DNA of 64,000 bases from Powellomyces hirtus (taxonomy: Eukaryota; Chytridiomycota; Chytridiomycetes; Spizellomycetales; Powellomycetaceae): contig JAHLKG010000027.1 of the NCBI GenBank assembly GCA_025526995.1, positions 62,001 through 126,000 on the forward strand, written 5' to 3'. The position numbers and the translations under genes are program-made. The notes under the pieces were generated by a model. That model saw only the letters and a program-made list of their open reading frames with translations. It did not search any database and had not been told where the DNA came from. This document shows, piece after piece, positions 56,731-64,000 of the stretch. Position 1 is the first letter of the stretch, and the number at the start of each line of letters is the position of its first letter.

Positions 56731-57027
56731 ATGCGCTTCCTCCGCACAGCGACACATCTCTCCGCCCGGGCCATGCGGCGCGCGAAACCGTCCGCGGCAT
56801 TCCGGGCCGCCAACATGAGTGCCATGGGCAGCGGTATTGGCATTGACCCCGCCGCCCGCATCTTTGCCAGCATCAACCAGCACACCGCGGCCATGCACAG
56901 TCTCGGCGGCGCCGCCCCGAGCGTCTTGGAGGCGTTGAAGGACTCGACAACTGCGTCGATTAGCCCGTCTGGGTGTGGCATCCTGGCGATCCTTGAGGAG
57001 GCGGAGGACGAAGAATCTCATTGGTAA
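56731..57027 (+). CDS. Small protein with mitochondrial-type presequence, uncertain
   Basis: An open frame of 98 aa. The N-terminus MRFLRTATHLSARAMRRAKP has five Arg, no acid and an amphipathic helical pattern, as in matrix-targeting sequences. After it comes SAMGSGIGIDPAARIF, then a short hydrophobic/Ser stretch. It lies on the plus strand within a much longer antisense frame that carries a poly-Pro tract. A possible GT-AG intron (57014 donor to about 57089 acceptor) would replace the last residue by a 20-residue basic then acidic tail ending at 57156. I do not recognise the family. The presequence-like start and TATA-like element support it, but no homology backs it. Confidence 0.4.
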   Translation: MRFLRTATHLSARAMRRAKPSAAFRAANMSAMGSGIGIDPAARIFASINQHTAAMHSLGGAAPSVLEALKDSTTASISPSGCGILAILEEAEDEESHW

Positions 57028-58178
57028 AACGCGGGAATGGATGAGCGAGATAAAGAAGTGGAGATGCTGATGTTGGTTTCTTTGTGTAGTAATACGAAGC
57101 CCGGCCGGAGGCGGGCCGGGCAAACTGAATTCGTAGATGATGATCATGGGACATAACACAAGCCCAAATTTTGGAGGCGACGCCTAAACCTCGGGGGTGG
57201 GTCGCCAAACTCGGTTCTATGGCATTAAGTGATCCAATCTGGCAAGCAATGTGGGAGTAGGGCTGAAGTATGAGTAGTGGCGCAAGAGACCGCCGTGCAT
57301 TAGGCGGGGAACCCTCTGAAATCACAATCACACTCCGACGCGAAGCCCCAGATATGAGAGACGGAGAGCCTGATATCTTGTGCGCAACCAAATAGAGAAC
57401 TGAGTTGTTGCCGATGGCGGAAATGTTAATGAGCGGATACAGCGCGAGTTGAGTTTTAGAATTTTTATCTTGAATGTTATGCAATTGATAACGCAATGGC
57501 GGCTTCATTGGTGGGGATGGTGACTGGAAATCGCTCATAAAGATCATCCATCCATTCGAAGCTGACTCATATGGACCCAGCCGCGACTTGAGCTGAGTCG
57601 TTGTGTCTCGTCTTTCGCGAATCCGCGGGGGTGGGGGGGGGGGGGGGGGCGTGGTGCTTGGGTCTTGGACCGTGGTCTGTGGACCCACATGATGGAGATA
57701 GCAAATAGATGATACGGTGAGTTAATGATAGATAGATAAACAGTTTGTAAACTATGATACAAGGGACGATCACGCAAACAAAACGAACTGGGGGAAAACT
57801 TATATACAGTCAAAAACGAAGAAAAAAAAACAAAACAAGAAGAAGAAGTAGTAAAGAAAAATTACATGTTCGGAGTACCAAAAAGGGATTGAAGGTTAGA
57901 CGAAAAGACGAAAGGAACGAAAAGAAGGGGGGGAAACGAATATAACAGAATAAAAACAAGAAGCGGGGGAGGTAGGTCACGGTCCAGCAGTAACCGCGCG
58001 CTGAATTTGGGAGAGACTGGATAACTGGGGAGGGACATTGAATTTGGACAGCGGCGAGAGACGGCGGCTAATTTGGCAGAGGACGGGAGAGGAGGCGCGA
58101 ACTTTGGAGGGTGGCCGGAGAGGGGTCGTGGAATTTGAGGACGGGCGGAGAGCGGGCGGGGGGCTAGTGACAATGAAA
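57028..58178. other. Intergenic region with G-run and GC hairpin
   Basis: This contains a perfect 8-bp GC inverted repeat (57099-57106 and 57114-57121, loop 7), a 17-nt G run at 57633-57649, a GATA-type short repeat near 57728 and A/G-rich simple sequence at 57815-57960. No gene is recognised, and the long minus-strand frame 57688-56960 was rejected. Confidence 0.5.
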
Positions 58179-60386
58179 TCACTTGAAACCGTCTCGCGAT
58201 GCCTTAAATTTCAGGAAGCGGCCGACCTTGCGCCCAAACGAGGGCGAGGTGGGTGGTTCCTCGTAGGGCTCGTCGCGGGGTCGTGGTGATAGAGAAGATG
58301 AGGAAGTTCGTGTATCTAAAATATTGTGGCGGTGGCTAATGACGGGAGCGCTGTGGGGTGCCTGCTCTTCATTGCTCGCGCGGCCGTGTTCGCCACTGCG
58401 GCGCGGGCGGGCAAAGTCGAGACACGAGCGCTTGCGGGGTGGCGACGTGGTGGATGAGGATGTCGAAGCTCGACCTCTGGCATCTGAGGATTCTGCCGAC
58501 TCGTTGGAGCGGCGCGAGCGGCGGTCGGGGGAGATGGTGAAGTTTGCGTTGCCGAGCTGGTACAGCCCGCCGTGATGGGCGGTGGTGGTGGTGGTGCTGT
58601 TGTTGGCATCCGTGCTGTTGCTGCTGCTGCTGGTTGCTGTGCTGGTGCTGGCGTTGGTGTTGCTGTAGGTGCTGTAGAGTTTGGACAAAGAGCCGGGTTC
58701 CGGTGGCGGGTGAATGACGAGATTGGGCGGCTGCTTGGAAGCGCGGGCGGTGTCGGGACGATGGGGGGTGGATGGATTCTCTTCTTCTTCATAGTCGTAA
58801 TCTTCGTCATCCTCATACTGATCGTCTACCACTTCATCACGATCAAGGGACGACGAGGCAGAACCGCGCCAGTTCGTGGCGAAGCCTGTCTCCATTCTCG
58901 CGGGCGACGACGAGGATAGGGGAGATGTTTGAGTTGCAGTGTCAACGGGAAGAGGGCGTTTGTGCTGGTGGTGCACTGGCGCCTCATCGTCCGAGACAGT
59001 GGTTCGGAGGCCGTCTCTGACTTCCTCACGCTTGAGCGTGTCCATGTCGAAGCTGACTTTCTTGGCTAGGCGCGGCGGAGGGGCGTTCTTCCGGGCAGCT
59101 TTAGGTGTGCCCGGCGGTGTGACGGGGGCCCCCGATCTGTACTGGCGGGGGAAGGTACTCGGTGTCGGGCGTGCCGGCGAGAATAGCTCATACGGGTTGG
59201 TGGTGTGATCCATAGCTCTCAGGCTTTCGAGCGAGCGGCGGACACAGCTGTCTGTTCGGTGAGCCGTGCGATGCAGCGGGATCTCGCCGATGGCACCGCC
59301 AAGGGCGCCGGTAACGGAGTGGACAATGCGTTGAACTTTACGTTCGGCGGACGCAAGCGCAGCTTCGAGCGCCACGCGTTGAGCGTCCCACTCCGCCTCC
59401 TTTTCCGCGAGCACGTAAAAGAAGGCCTCTGAGGCCAGCATCCGGACCGCTTCATCACGCATCGAAGCCGAGTTGCGGTGTGATGAAGAGGTAGACGGCA
59501 AGGGGGAACTTTGTTCCTCACGGGCAGCTTTGGCTCGGCGTCGCCGCTCCTGTCCTCGCGCAGCGAGAGTCACAGGAAGTCGTCCGGCTCGTCGGCGGAT
59601 CAGCAATCGGAATGCATCCCAGTCTCTTACGTCGGCAAGAAATGCAGACAACGCCATGGTATTGCCGGCCAGACGGGCGGCCATGTGGGCGGTTAACTCT
59701 GCAGCAGCATCAGATGATGGTGTTTGGTGCTTTGCCGGAGCAGCAGGGTCGGTTTCGACTGCGGTGTCAGCAAAATCGTCGCCAAAAACGCACCAGACAA
59801 ACTCTGAGAATCCAAGTTCTTCGGGAGCGACATCGTCCCAAAACTCTTTCAAGGTCACAAGGGCATCGCGTGTCTTCTCGGCCGACTCGACCAGGCTCGT
59901 GGCATCGTCGCTCACTGCCCACTCGACACGCCGATCGCCTTCATAACCCGGCAGAGCGCCTCGCTTCGCTTCCGAGATGGTTATCTGCAGATAGTACTGT
60001 TTCTTCCGTCGCTTGGCTGGCCGTGGGGACTCGGGCACCGACCCGGTTCCATATGACAGTGGCGAGCGTATCGCCGGCGTTGTTGCGGATTTGCTGGTGT
60101 TAAGAGTGATTGAGGGCGTTGACCGACTGGTGCTGGTCGCCTCCTCGGGTGTTCGTGACGAACTGCCGCCTCCCAATTGAGCAATCCTGGAAAGGGTACG
60201 CTCAGGTGCTGCGGATGCTCGAGTGCCCGAGTCCTGAGGCGAAAGGACGTCTTCCGGTGACCCTAGATCGCTGTCGGCAAGCAGAGGAGACGGCACATCG
60301 TCGTCAGGTGGCGGAGGAGACGGAGACGGAGACTGCAACGAAGCTGTCCGTTGTGCATGAGATTCTTTGGCGGGTTCTGTGGACAT
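58179..60386 (-). CDS. Large mostly disordered protein, family unknown
   Basis: A single exon encodes 735 aa. Residues 1-125 are Ser/Pro/Thr-rich. A folded part runs about 128-300: KRRKKQYYLQITISEAKRGA, VEWAVSDDATSLVESAEKT, VTLKEFWDDVAPEELGFSEF, then AGNTMALSAFLADVRDWDAF and RRRAGRLPVTLAARGQERRRR. A coiled coil follows at about 330-355 (AEWDAQRVALEAALASAERK). The rest is disordered, with an acidic run (DEDYDYEEEEN), Ser/Thr/Asn runs, and a C-terminal basic patch GRKVGRFLKFKASRDGFK that could bind membrane or nucleic acid. The composition and a KRRKK patch fit a regulatory or nuclear protein. I recognise no catalytic motif. Confidence 0.7.
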   Translation of the reverse strand: MSTEPAKESHAQRTASLQSPSPSPPPPDDDVPSPLLADSDLGSPEDVLSPQDSGTRASAAPERTLSRIAQLGGGSSSRTPEEATSTSRSTPSITLNTSKSATTPAIRSPLSYGTGSVPESPRPAKRRKKQYYLQITISEAKRGALPGYEGDRRVEWAVSDDATSLVESAEKTRDALVTLKEFWDDVAPEELGFSEFVWCVFGDDFADTAVETDPAAPAKHQTPSSDAAAELTAHMAARLAGNTMALSAFLADVRDWDAFRLLIRRRAGRLPVTLAARGQERRRRAKAAREEQSSPLPSTSSSHRNSASMRDEAVRMLASEAFFYVLAEKEAEWDAQRVALEAALASAERKVQRIVHSVTGALGGAIGEIPLHRTAHRTDSCVRRSLESLRAMDHTTNPYELFSPARPTPSTFPRQYRSGAPVTPPGTPKAARKNAPPPRLAKKVSFDMDTLKREEVRDGLRTTVSDDEAPVHHQHKRPLPVDTATQTSPLSSSSPARMETGFATNWRGSASSSLDRDEVVDDQYEDDEDYDYEEEENPSTPHRPDTARASKQPPNLVIHPPPEPGSLSKLYSTYSNTNASTSTATSSSSNSTDANNSTTTTTAHHGGLYQLGNANFTISPDRRSRRSNESAESSDARGRASTSSSTTSPPRKRSCLDFARPRRSGEHGRASNEEQAPHSAPVISHRHNILDTRTSSSSLSPRPRDEPYEEPPTSPSFGRKVGRFLKFKASRDGFK

Positions 60387-61058
60387 TCCGTCTGGGGTTG
60401 CCTATCGCTATTGGTTCCTGTGTGCGCGCGGGTGGTGTTTCTCCACTTCTATCTCTATGCTTCTTTCTGTCCTTCCCTTTAACGTTCGATAAATAAAGTG
60501 AGAAGCTGGACGGACGGACGTCGAGTTCGAGAGCGGGAACAAGAATAATAAATATGTTGACGAGCTGAGCTTCCAGCAGGTTTTAGTGGACGCACGGACG
60601 GATTGGGCGCGAAAGAGGCGAAAGAAAGACAAAAATGATTTTGACAGTACGTCGTCACACACTCGCACGTGGATAGTCAAGGCGAAGGCGGGAAACTGAC
60701 GACAACTTGAAGAGACTTCAACAACACAGCCTTTGTGACTGTGAACAACTTCCTCCGTAACAAATTAATATCGGTAAAAGAAACAAATGACGTTAACGCT
60801 ATAGGAAAAGGGGTGAAAAGAACACCATCCAACAACGTTGTTAAAAGAAAGGGGGTGTGCTTTTTTTGTGTTCGGAAATGTCTCACCTTTCCACTGCGCG
60901 CCTGAATATAGCAATGTGGCGCGGACAAAGCCGCATTCCAACCAACGACCTAAGCCACACACGCTCCTCGTCTCCCCCCTTCTCAACAAAGTCACTTCTC
61001 ACCACCGACGCAATTCAACGAAACACACGTGTACAGAACCATCACATTAGCAGGCGCA
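60387..61058. other. Divergent intergenic region, 735-aa gene and PYM
   Basis: About 0.7 kb with no gene seen. Pyrimidine-rich tract at 60440-60485 near the minus-strand gene and a C/A-rich leader before PYM. Confidence 0.45.
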
Positions 61059-61664
61059 ATGTCCTCCCAAGCACCCTCATCTCCGCAACTCTCGGGAATC
61101 CGCGAGTCGAAAACCGGCGAACGAGTAATTCCCGCCACGCGGCGCCCAGACGGCACCGTCCGCAAAGAGCGAAAAGTTCGGCCGGGCTTTGTTCCTCAAG
61201 AAGACGTAACCCGCTACTCCAACGCAAGAGTGGAGGCCACCAAGGTTCCAGAAGGCTACGTACCTGGTCTGCCGACTCAAAATACCACCCCCAATTCCGC
61301 CTCAGTCGATGTTTCTGCTTCCAAATCTGCTAAAAAGAACGCCAAGCGAAAAGTAAAGAAAGCCGCGGAGGCCGACCCTGAAGACCTTTCACTATCCACA
61401 GTAACACCATCAACCAAACCTGCCACAGCTTCATTGCCAGCAACAAACATTGCGACACCACCGGCATCGAGCTCTGCTGCTGAGCCCGAAAAGCGACTTA
61501 AGGCATTGCGCAAAAAGTTGCGCCAGATTGAAGACCTTGAGACCAAACAGGCATCTGCAACGATACCGCTGATTCCTGAGCAGCTTGAGAAGATATCCAC
61601 AAAGCCTGCTATAGAATCTGAGATAACAGAACTAGAAAAGGCAGTCGCCGCCCTTTCTCTGTAG
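61059..61664 (+). CDS. PYM1: PYM (partner of Y14-Mago), exon junction complex disassembly factor
   Basis: A single exon encodes 201 aa, close to human PYM1 (204 aa). PYM binds the MAGOH-Y14 dimer through its N-terminus and removes exon junction complexes from mRNA, with a 40S-ribosome contact. The N-terminal signature TGERVIPATRRPDGTVRKER then PGFVPQEDVTRYSNA (about 20-54) matches the conserved WIBG/Mago-binding motif ([22 protein letters not shown] type). A Lys-rich basic segment (KSAKKNAKRKVKKAAE) follows, and the C-terminus has the conserved helix RLKALRKKLRQIEDLETKQ. The GTG at 61029 in the longer frame is not needed, and the first ATG at 61059 begins MSSQ. Fungal presence fits an intron-rich genome that retains the complex. 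Confidence 0.93.
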   Translation: MSSQAPSSPQLSGIRESKTGERVIPATRRPDGTVRKERKVRPGFVPQEDVTRYSNARVEATKVPEGYVPGLPTQNTTPNSASVDVSASKSAKKNAKRKVKKAAEADPEDLSLSTVTPSTKPATASLPATNIATPPASSSAAEPEKRLKALRKKLRQIEDLETKQASATIPLIPEQLEKISTKPAIESEITELEKAVAALSL

Positions 61665-61965
61665 AGACCTGTATCACTGCACATAACCGTCGAGCTGATC
61701 TCTCTGCTTGATTCCAGCAAGCAGAGGCCCATTCTTTCGGCAATTGGGAGAATAGAAAAAGATGTTGCCCATCAGAATACAAGAGCCTATCATTTTCTAT
61801 GCATTCAGTCATTGTTTTCATCGTTGGATAAAGGGCACCGTACAAGCTCGGGTTCCTACTGCTGCAGTTTCAGAACAATGATTAATGGACGAAAGGGTCC
61901 ATGTCGTGAGAGTGCTTCGCGCGTTGAAAATCGCGTTCGACGGGGTGTCCAAACTCTACATTTCA
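61665..61965. other. Intergenic region before the ASXL-like gene
   Basis: About 0.3 kb. An in-frame ATG at 61885 upstream of the chosen start lies within it. No independent gene is seen. Confidence 0.45.
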
Positions 61966-63334
61966 ATGACACCAGACACGATAACCGCAGATACCCTTCA
62001 CAGCACCAACCACAATGGATCTAGGGATACCCATAGTCTCTGCGAGGTCGTAGCCGCAAGTTCGCCGGTCGAGACCTTGGAACGCGCTACTCCGATTGCT
62101 GTCAAACGCAAAGCTGACGACATTCCTTTGGATACCGAAATTAACGTCGACGACGCTGTACCTCTCCGCCGAAGCAACCGGCGGAAAAGCATTCGAGCTG
62201 CATTAAAACCTCCGCCGTCAACGCCACCTAAGAGAACCCGTGGCAAGCAGAGCACAGGAGAAGATGCGTTGACCTCGAAGAAGTCCGTGCTAGCCACTGT
62301 CGGGGAAGACCTCAAGGTAGAATCGCCCTGAACCCGCACCCCGGCAAAAAAGAGAGAAAGATCTGGGTGTGAAGAACGCTACACCTATACCCAGCACGAG
62401 AAAGGCAGCTCGCTGACTAGAACTACTGTATGAACCCTTCCTCGCAAGAAATGCTTCACGCCCGACATCTACCACAAGTTGCTTACACCCGAGGAACAGA
62501 CCGCGCTGGCGCTGCTAGTCCCTGAGATCGACCGCAGAGATACAGCGCCGTATCTTCCTGAAACCTTTTTCAGAAACAACAGACATCTTCGGGAGTGCAT
62601 CGCGGAGTTTCAGGATTCTCTCGGGGCGGGGTTGTACGAGCCGGTGGCGCTGCAGCGCATGGAGGCGGATGTGGAAGCATCCAAAGAAAAGTATGATCGA
62701 TGGAAGGTATGTGCAGCGTATTGGAAATTGATTTGAGAAACTAGTCCTCACGAATGGCACTTGCAGTTGAAAAATTACGAAAAGAACTGGGGCGACCAAT
62801 TTGACCGGGAAGACTCGGATGACACTCTCAAAACGTAACTGACAGACCTCGCCCTATCATAATGTGCCCCACGCACCGGTTGTCTGATATCTTGAACCCC
62901 TGGCAGCATCAAAAATACCATGTCCTTGACGGACCTGTGCACTTACGATGTGCTGCATTTGAACGACGAGCTGATCTATGAGCGCACCTTCTCGAAACCG
63001 AGAATAACGGTCAGATGTAAAGTCAAGGTACGCGCACACCCACTTCGTACACAAACATGTGAAGCAGATGAATAGCTCATGGATTCATGTGCAGGTCGTA
63101 TCCGTTTCCGAAGGCCTTGATGTGCAGTGCGGCAAGGCGGTTTGGAGTGGCGTCGAAACAATCGACGATTTGGAAACGTGGATTTTGGATCGCGACAAGC
63201 GAGTCAAACAAGACCAGAGGCTTGTGAGCAATGCATGGAGGAATATACGCGTGATGCGGTCCGGAAAGCAGTTGGGAGCGTTGGCGGCTCTGCGAGACAG
63301 CTTGGCCCTTGGTTTACGAAAGTCCTCTGCATGA
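61966..63334 (+). CDS. ASXL-like protein with Asx-homology (ASXH/DEUBAD) domain
   Basis: Five exons (61966-62316, 62449-62706, 62767-62834, 62907-63027, 63095-63334) give 345 aa, or 372 with the earlier in-frame ATG at 61885. Residues 1-117 are polar and basic with an RRSNRRKSIR motif. The ASXH/DEUBAD domain begins at exon 2: KCFTPDIYHKLLTPEEQTAL, ALLVPEID, PYLPETFFRNNRHLRECIAE, FQDSLGAGLYEP, followed by RWKLKNYEKNWGDQFD, as in ASXL and Asx proteins. There it activates the BAP1/Calypso deubiquitinase that removes ubiquitin from histone H2A. The C-terminal part (VVSVSEGLDVQCGKAVW, LRDSLALGLRKSSA) is not recognised, and no PHD finger is seen. The exon 2 acceptor (CGCAAG) is weak, so the exon 1-2 link is the least sure. 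Confidence 0.75.
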
Positions 63335-64000
63335 GTGATTCTTGTCGCCTTGTAGATAGAAGTCACAAATCGGACGGGTAAATCACATCATTATTGTTTG
63401 TTGTACATAATGTAGGTAGTAGTTTCGCAATAGCTATCAACACCAACAACGATTCTGGCTGTCTTCTGGGAACTTCTCTATGAAACATTTTGCGAAAAGC
63501 ACCTTAACGAATCCTCCTCTTCCATAACCCCAAAAATCCCTAGTTGACAATTTATGGTCAAATTTCGCAACTTTGGCCTCCACCGTCCTCTCATCGCATC
63601 CTACAAAGGGATGCGCCAAACAAGGGCGCATCGACGTTAACTATGATTTGGTCCCATAGATGTTCGATGATGACGACAACGGCTTCCATAGGTGGTCTTT
63701 TTCGTGGTCATGGTTTTCGTGGCGATCTTGCGAGACGAGATAGATAGCGATAATAGTAATTGCGTTGATAAGAGATGAGACGATCTGCCTTCTTTGCTTT
63801 TGCGCGTGGGAACGTGAGCAGTGCATGGAAGAAATGTACGCGTGGCAGACGCGTGAAACCATTGATTTACGAAAAGTCCTCTGCATAACCGCCGCTAATC
63901 TCGAATTGGAAATAACACTGTTCGCTTAGAAATCGTTGGAATCATTTCATTATGGTTTGGGTAAATACTGTAGTTTGTGGTATTGCGTAAGACATCTATT
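63335..64000. other. 3' flank of the ASXL-like gene with degraded repeat
   Basis: No intact gene is seen. It holds a decayed copy of the ASXL-like gene's last exon (listed separately), and similarity may continue into the flanks. Confidence 0.5.
63814..63973 (+). pseudogene. Decayed, internally deleted copy of the ASXL-like gene's 3' end
   Basis: 63814-63845 resembles 63223-63254 (GTGAGCAATGCATGG against GTGAGCAGTGCATGG, then GAATATACGCGTG against AAATGTACGCGTG). 63865-63888 resembles 63312-63334 (TTTACGAAAGTCCTCTGCAT against TTTACGAAAAGTCCTCTGCA). The flank 63940-63973 resembles 63382-63415 in the 3' UTR. The middle of the exon, about 57 bp, is missing. The alignment is by eye with indels. 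Confidence 0.6.

Noticed and set aside
56960..57688. Minus-strand open frame of 242 codons starting with a Pro run
   Set aside because: The Pro run comes from the G homopolymer at 57633-57649. There is no recognisable domain, and it runs antisense to the presequence-like ORF at 56731.
1..64000. A coordinated multi-gene novel system (secondary-metabolite or defence cluster)
   Set aside because: Three acetyltransferases, one oxidoreductase and one ABC pump are present but widely spaced between housekeeping genes, with no backbone synthase, so a cluster is not supported.

Overview
This window is nuclear DNA from a fungus, most likely an early-diverging zoosporic (chytrid-like) lineage. The phylum is an inference. 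The evidence for a eukaryote is direct: about 53 short introns (roughly 55-240 bp) can be placed at exact reading-phase junctions inside conserved families. Nearly all are GT-AG. There are also TATA boxes, AATAAA signals and only eukaryotic gene families. The evidence for a fungus is the exocyst, CTU2, a YAP-like bZIP, GPI-anchored wall-type proteins and an intracellular GH13-type amylase. I see no rRNA, no convincing tRNA, no CRISPR array and no plasmid or phage features.

Layout. 1-8.1 kb: a partial GNAT acetyltransferase, an old yellow enzyme, a lysine methyltransferase (-) divergent from CTU2 (tRNA thiolation), and a cytosolic alpha-amylase. 8.9-16.1 kb: CCDC174 (-) divergent from ITPA, then TAM41 tail-to-tail with a SIRT4-like sirtuin, then a secreted GPI-anchored protein. 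16.5-21.1 kb: the 12-exon exocyst subunit SEC5 (-). 22-28.1 kb: a bZIP factor, a small TPR protein, a 1.9-kb stretch without genes, and mitoribosomal mL44. 28.6-31.7 kb: a 978-aa secreted protein of no family I recognise. 32.2-34.4 kb: two broken fragments of Ty3/gypsy chromovirus retrotransposons. 34.4-45.9 kb: three proteins I cannot name, namely a membrane/FN3/coiled-coil protein, a basic nuclear-type protein and a 2063-aa FHA protein with repeats. 46.4-53.4 kb: two GNAT acetyltransferases flanking a 1389-aa ABCC transporter. 54.3-64 kb: a two-TM protein, a small mitochondrial-type ORF, a 735-aa disordered protein, PYM, an ASXL-like protein (ASXH domain), and a decayed copy of the ASXL gene's 3' end.

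Most genes are unlinked housekeeping functions, as is usual in a compact fungal genome. A few themes recur. Four proteins bear on mitochondria (TAM41, SIRT4-like, mL44, the small ORF). Two bear on translation quality and share one promoter (methyltransferase and CTU2). Two connect to the exon junction complex (CCDC174, PYM). I did not find a multi-gene novel system. The least explained content is the set of large orphan proteins between 28.6 and 46 kb and the rearranged retroelement between them. All exon structures were derived by hand from splice signals, phase continuity and family conservation, so they are predictions. Exon sums were checked to be multiples of three.
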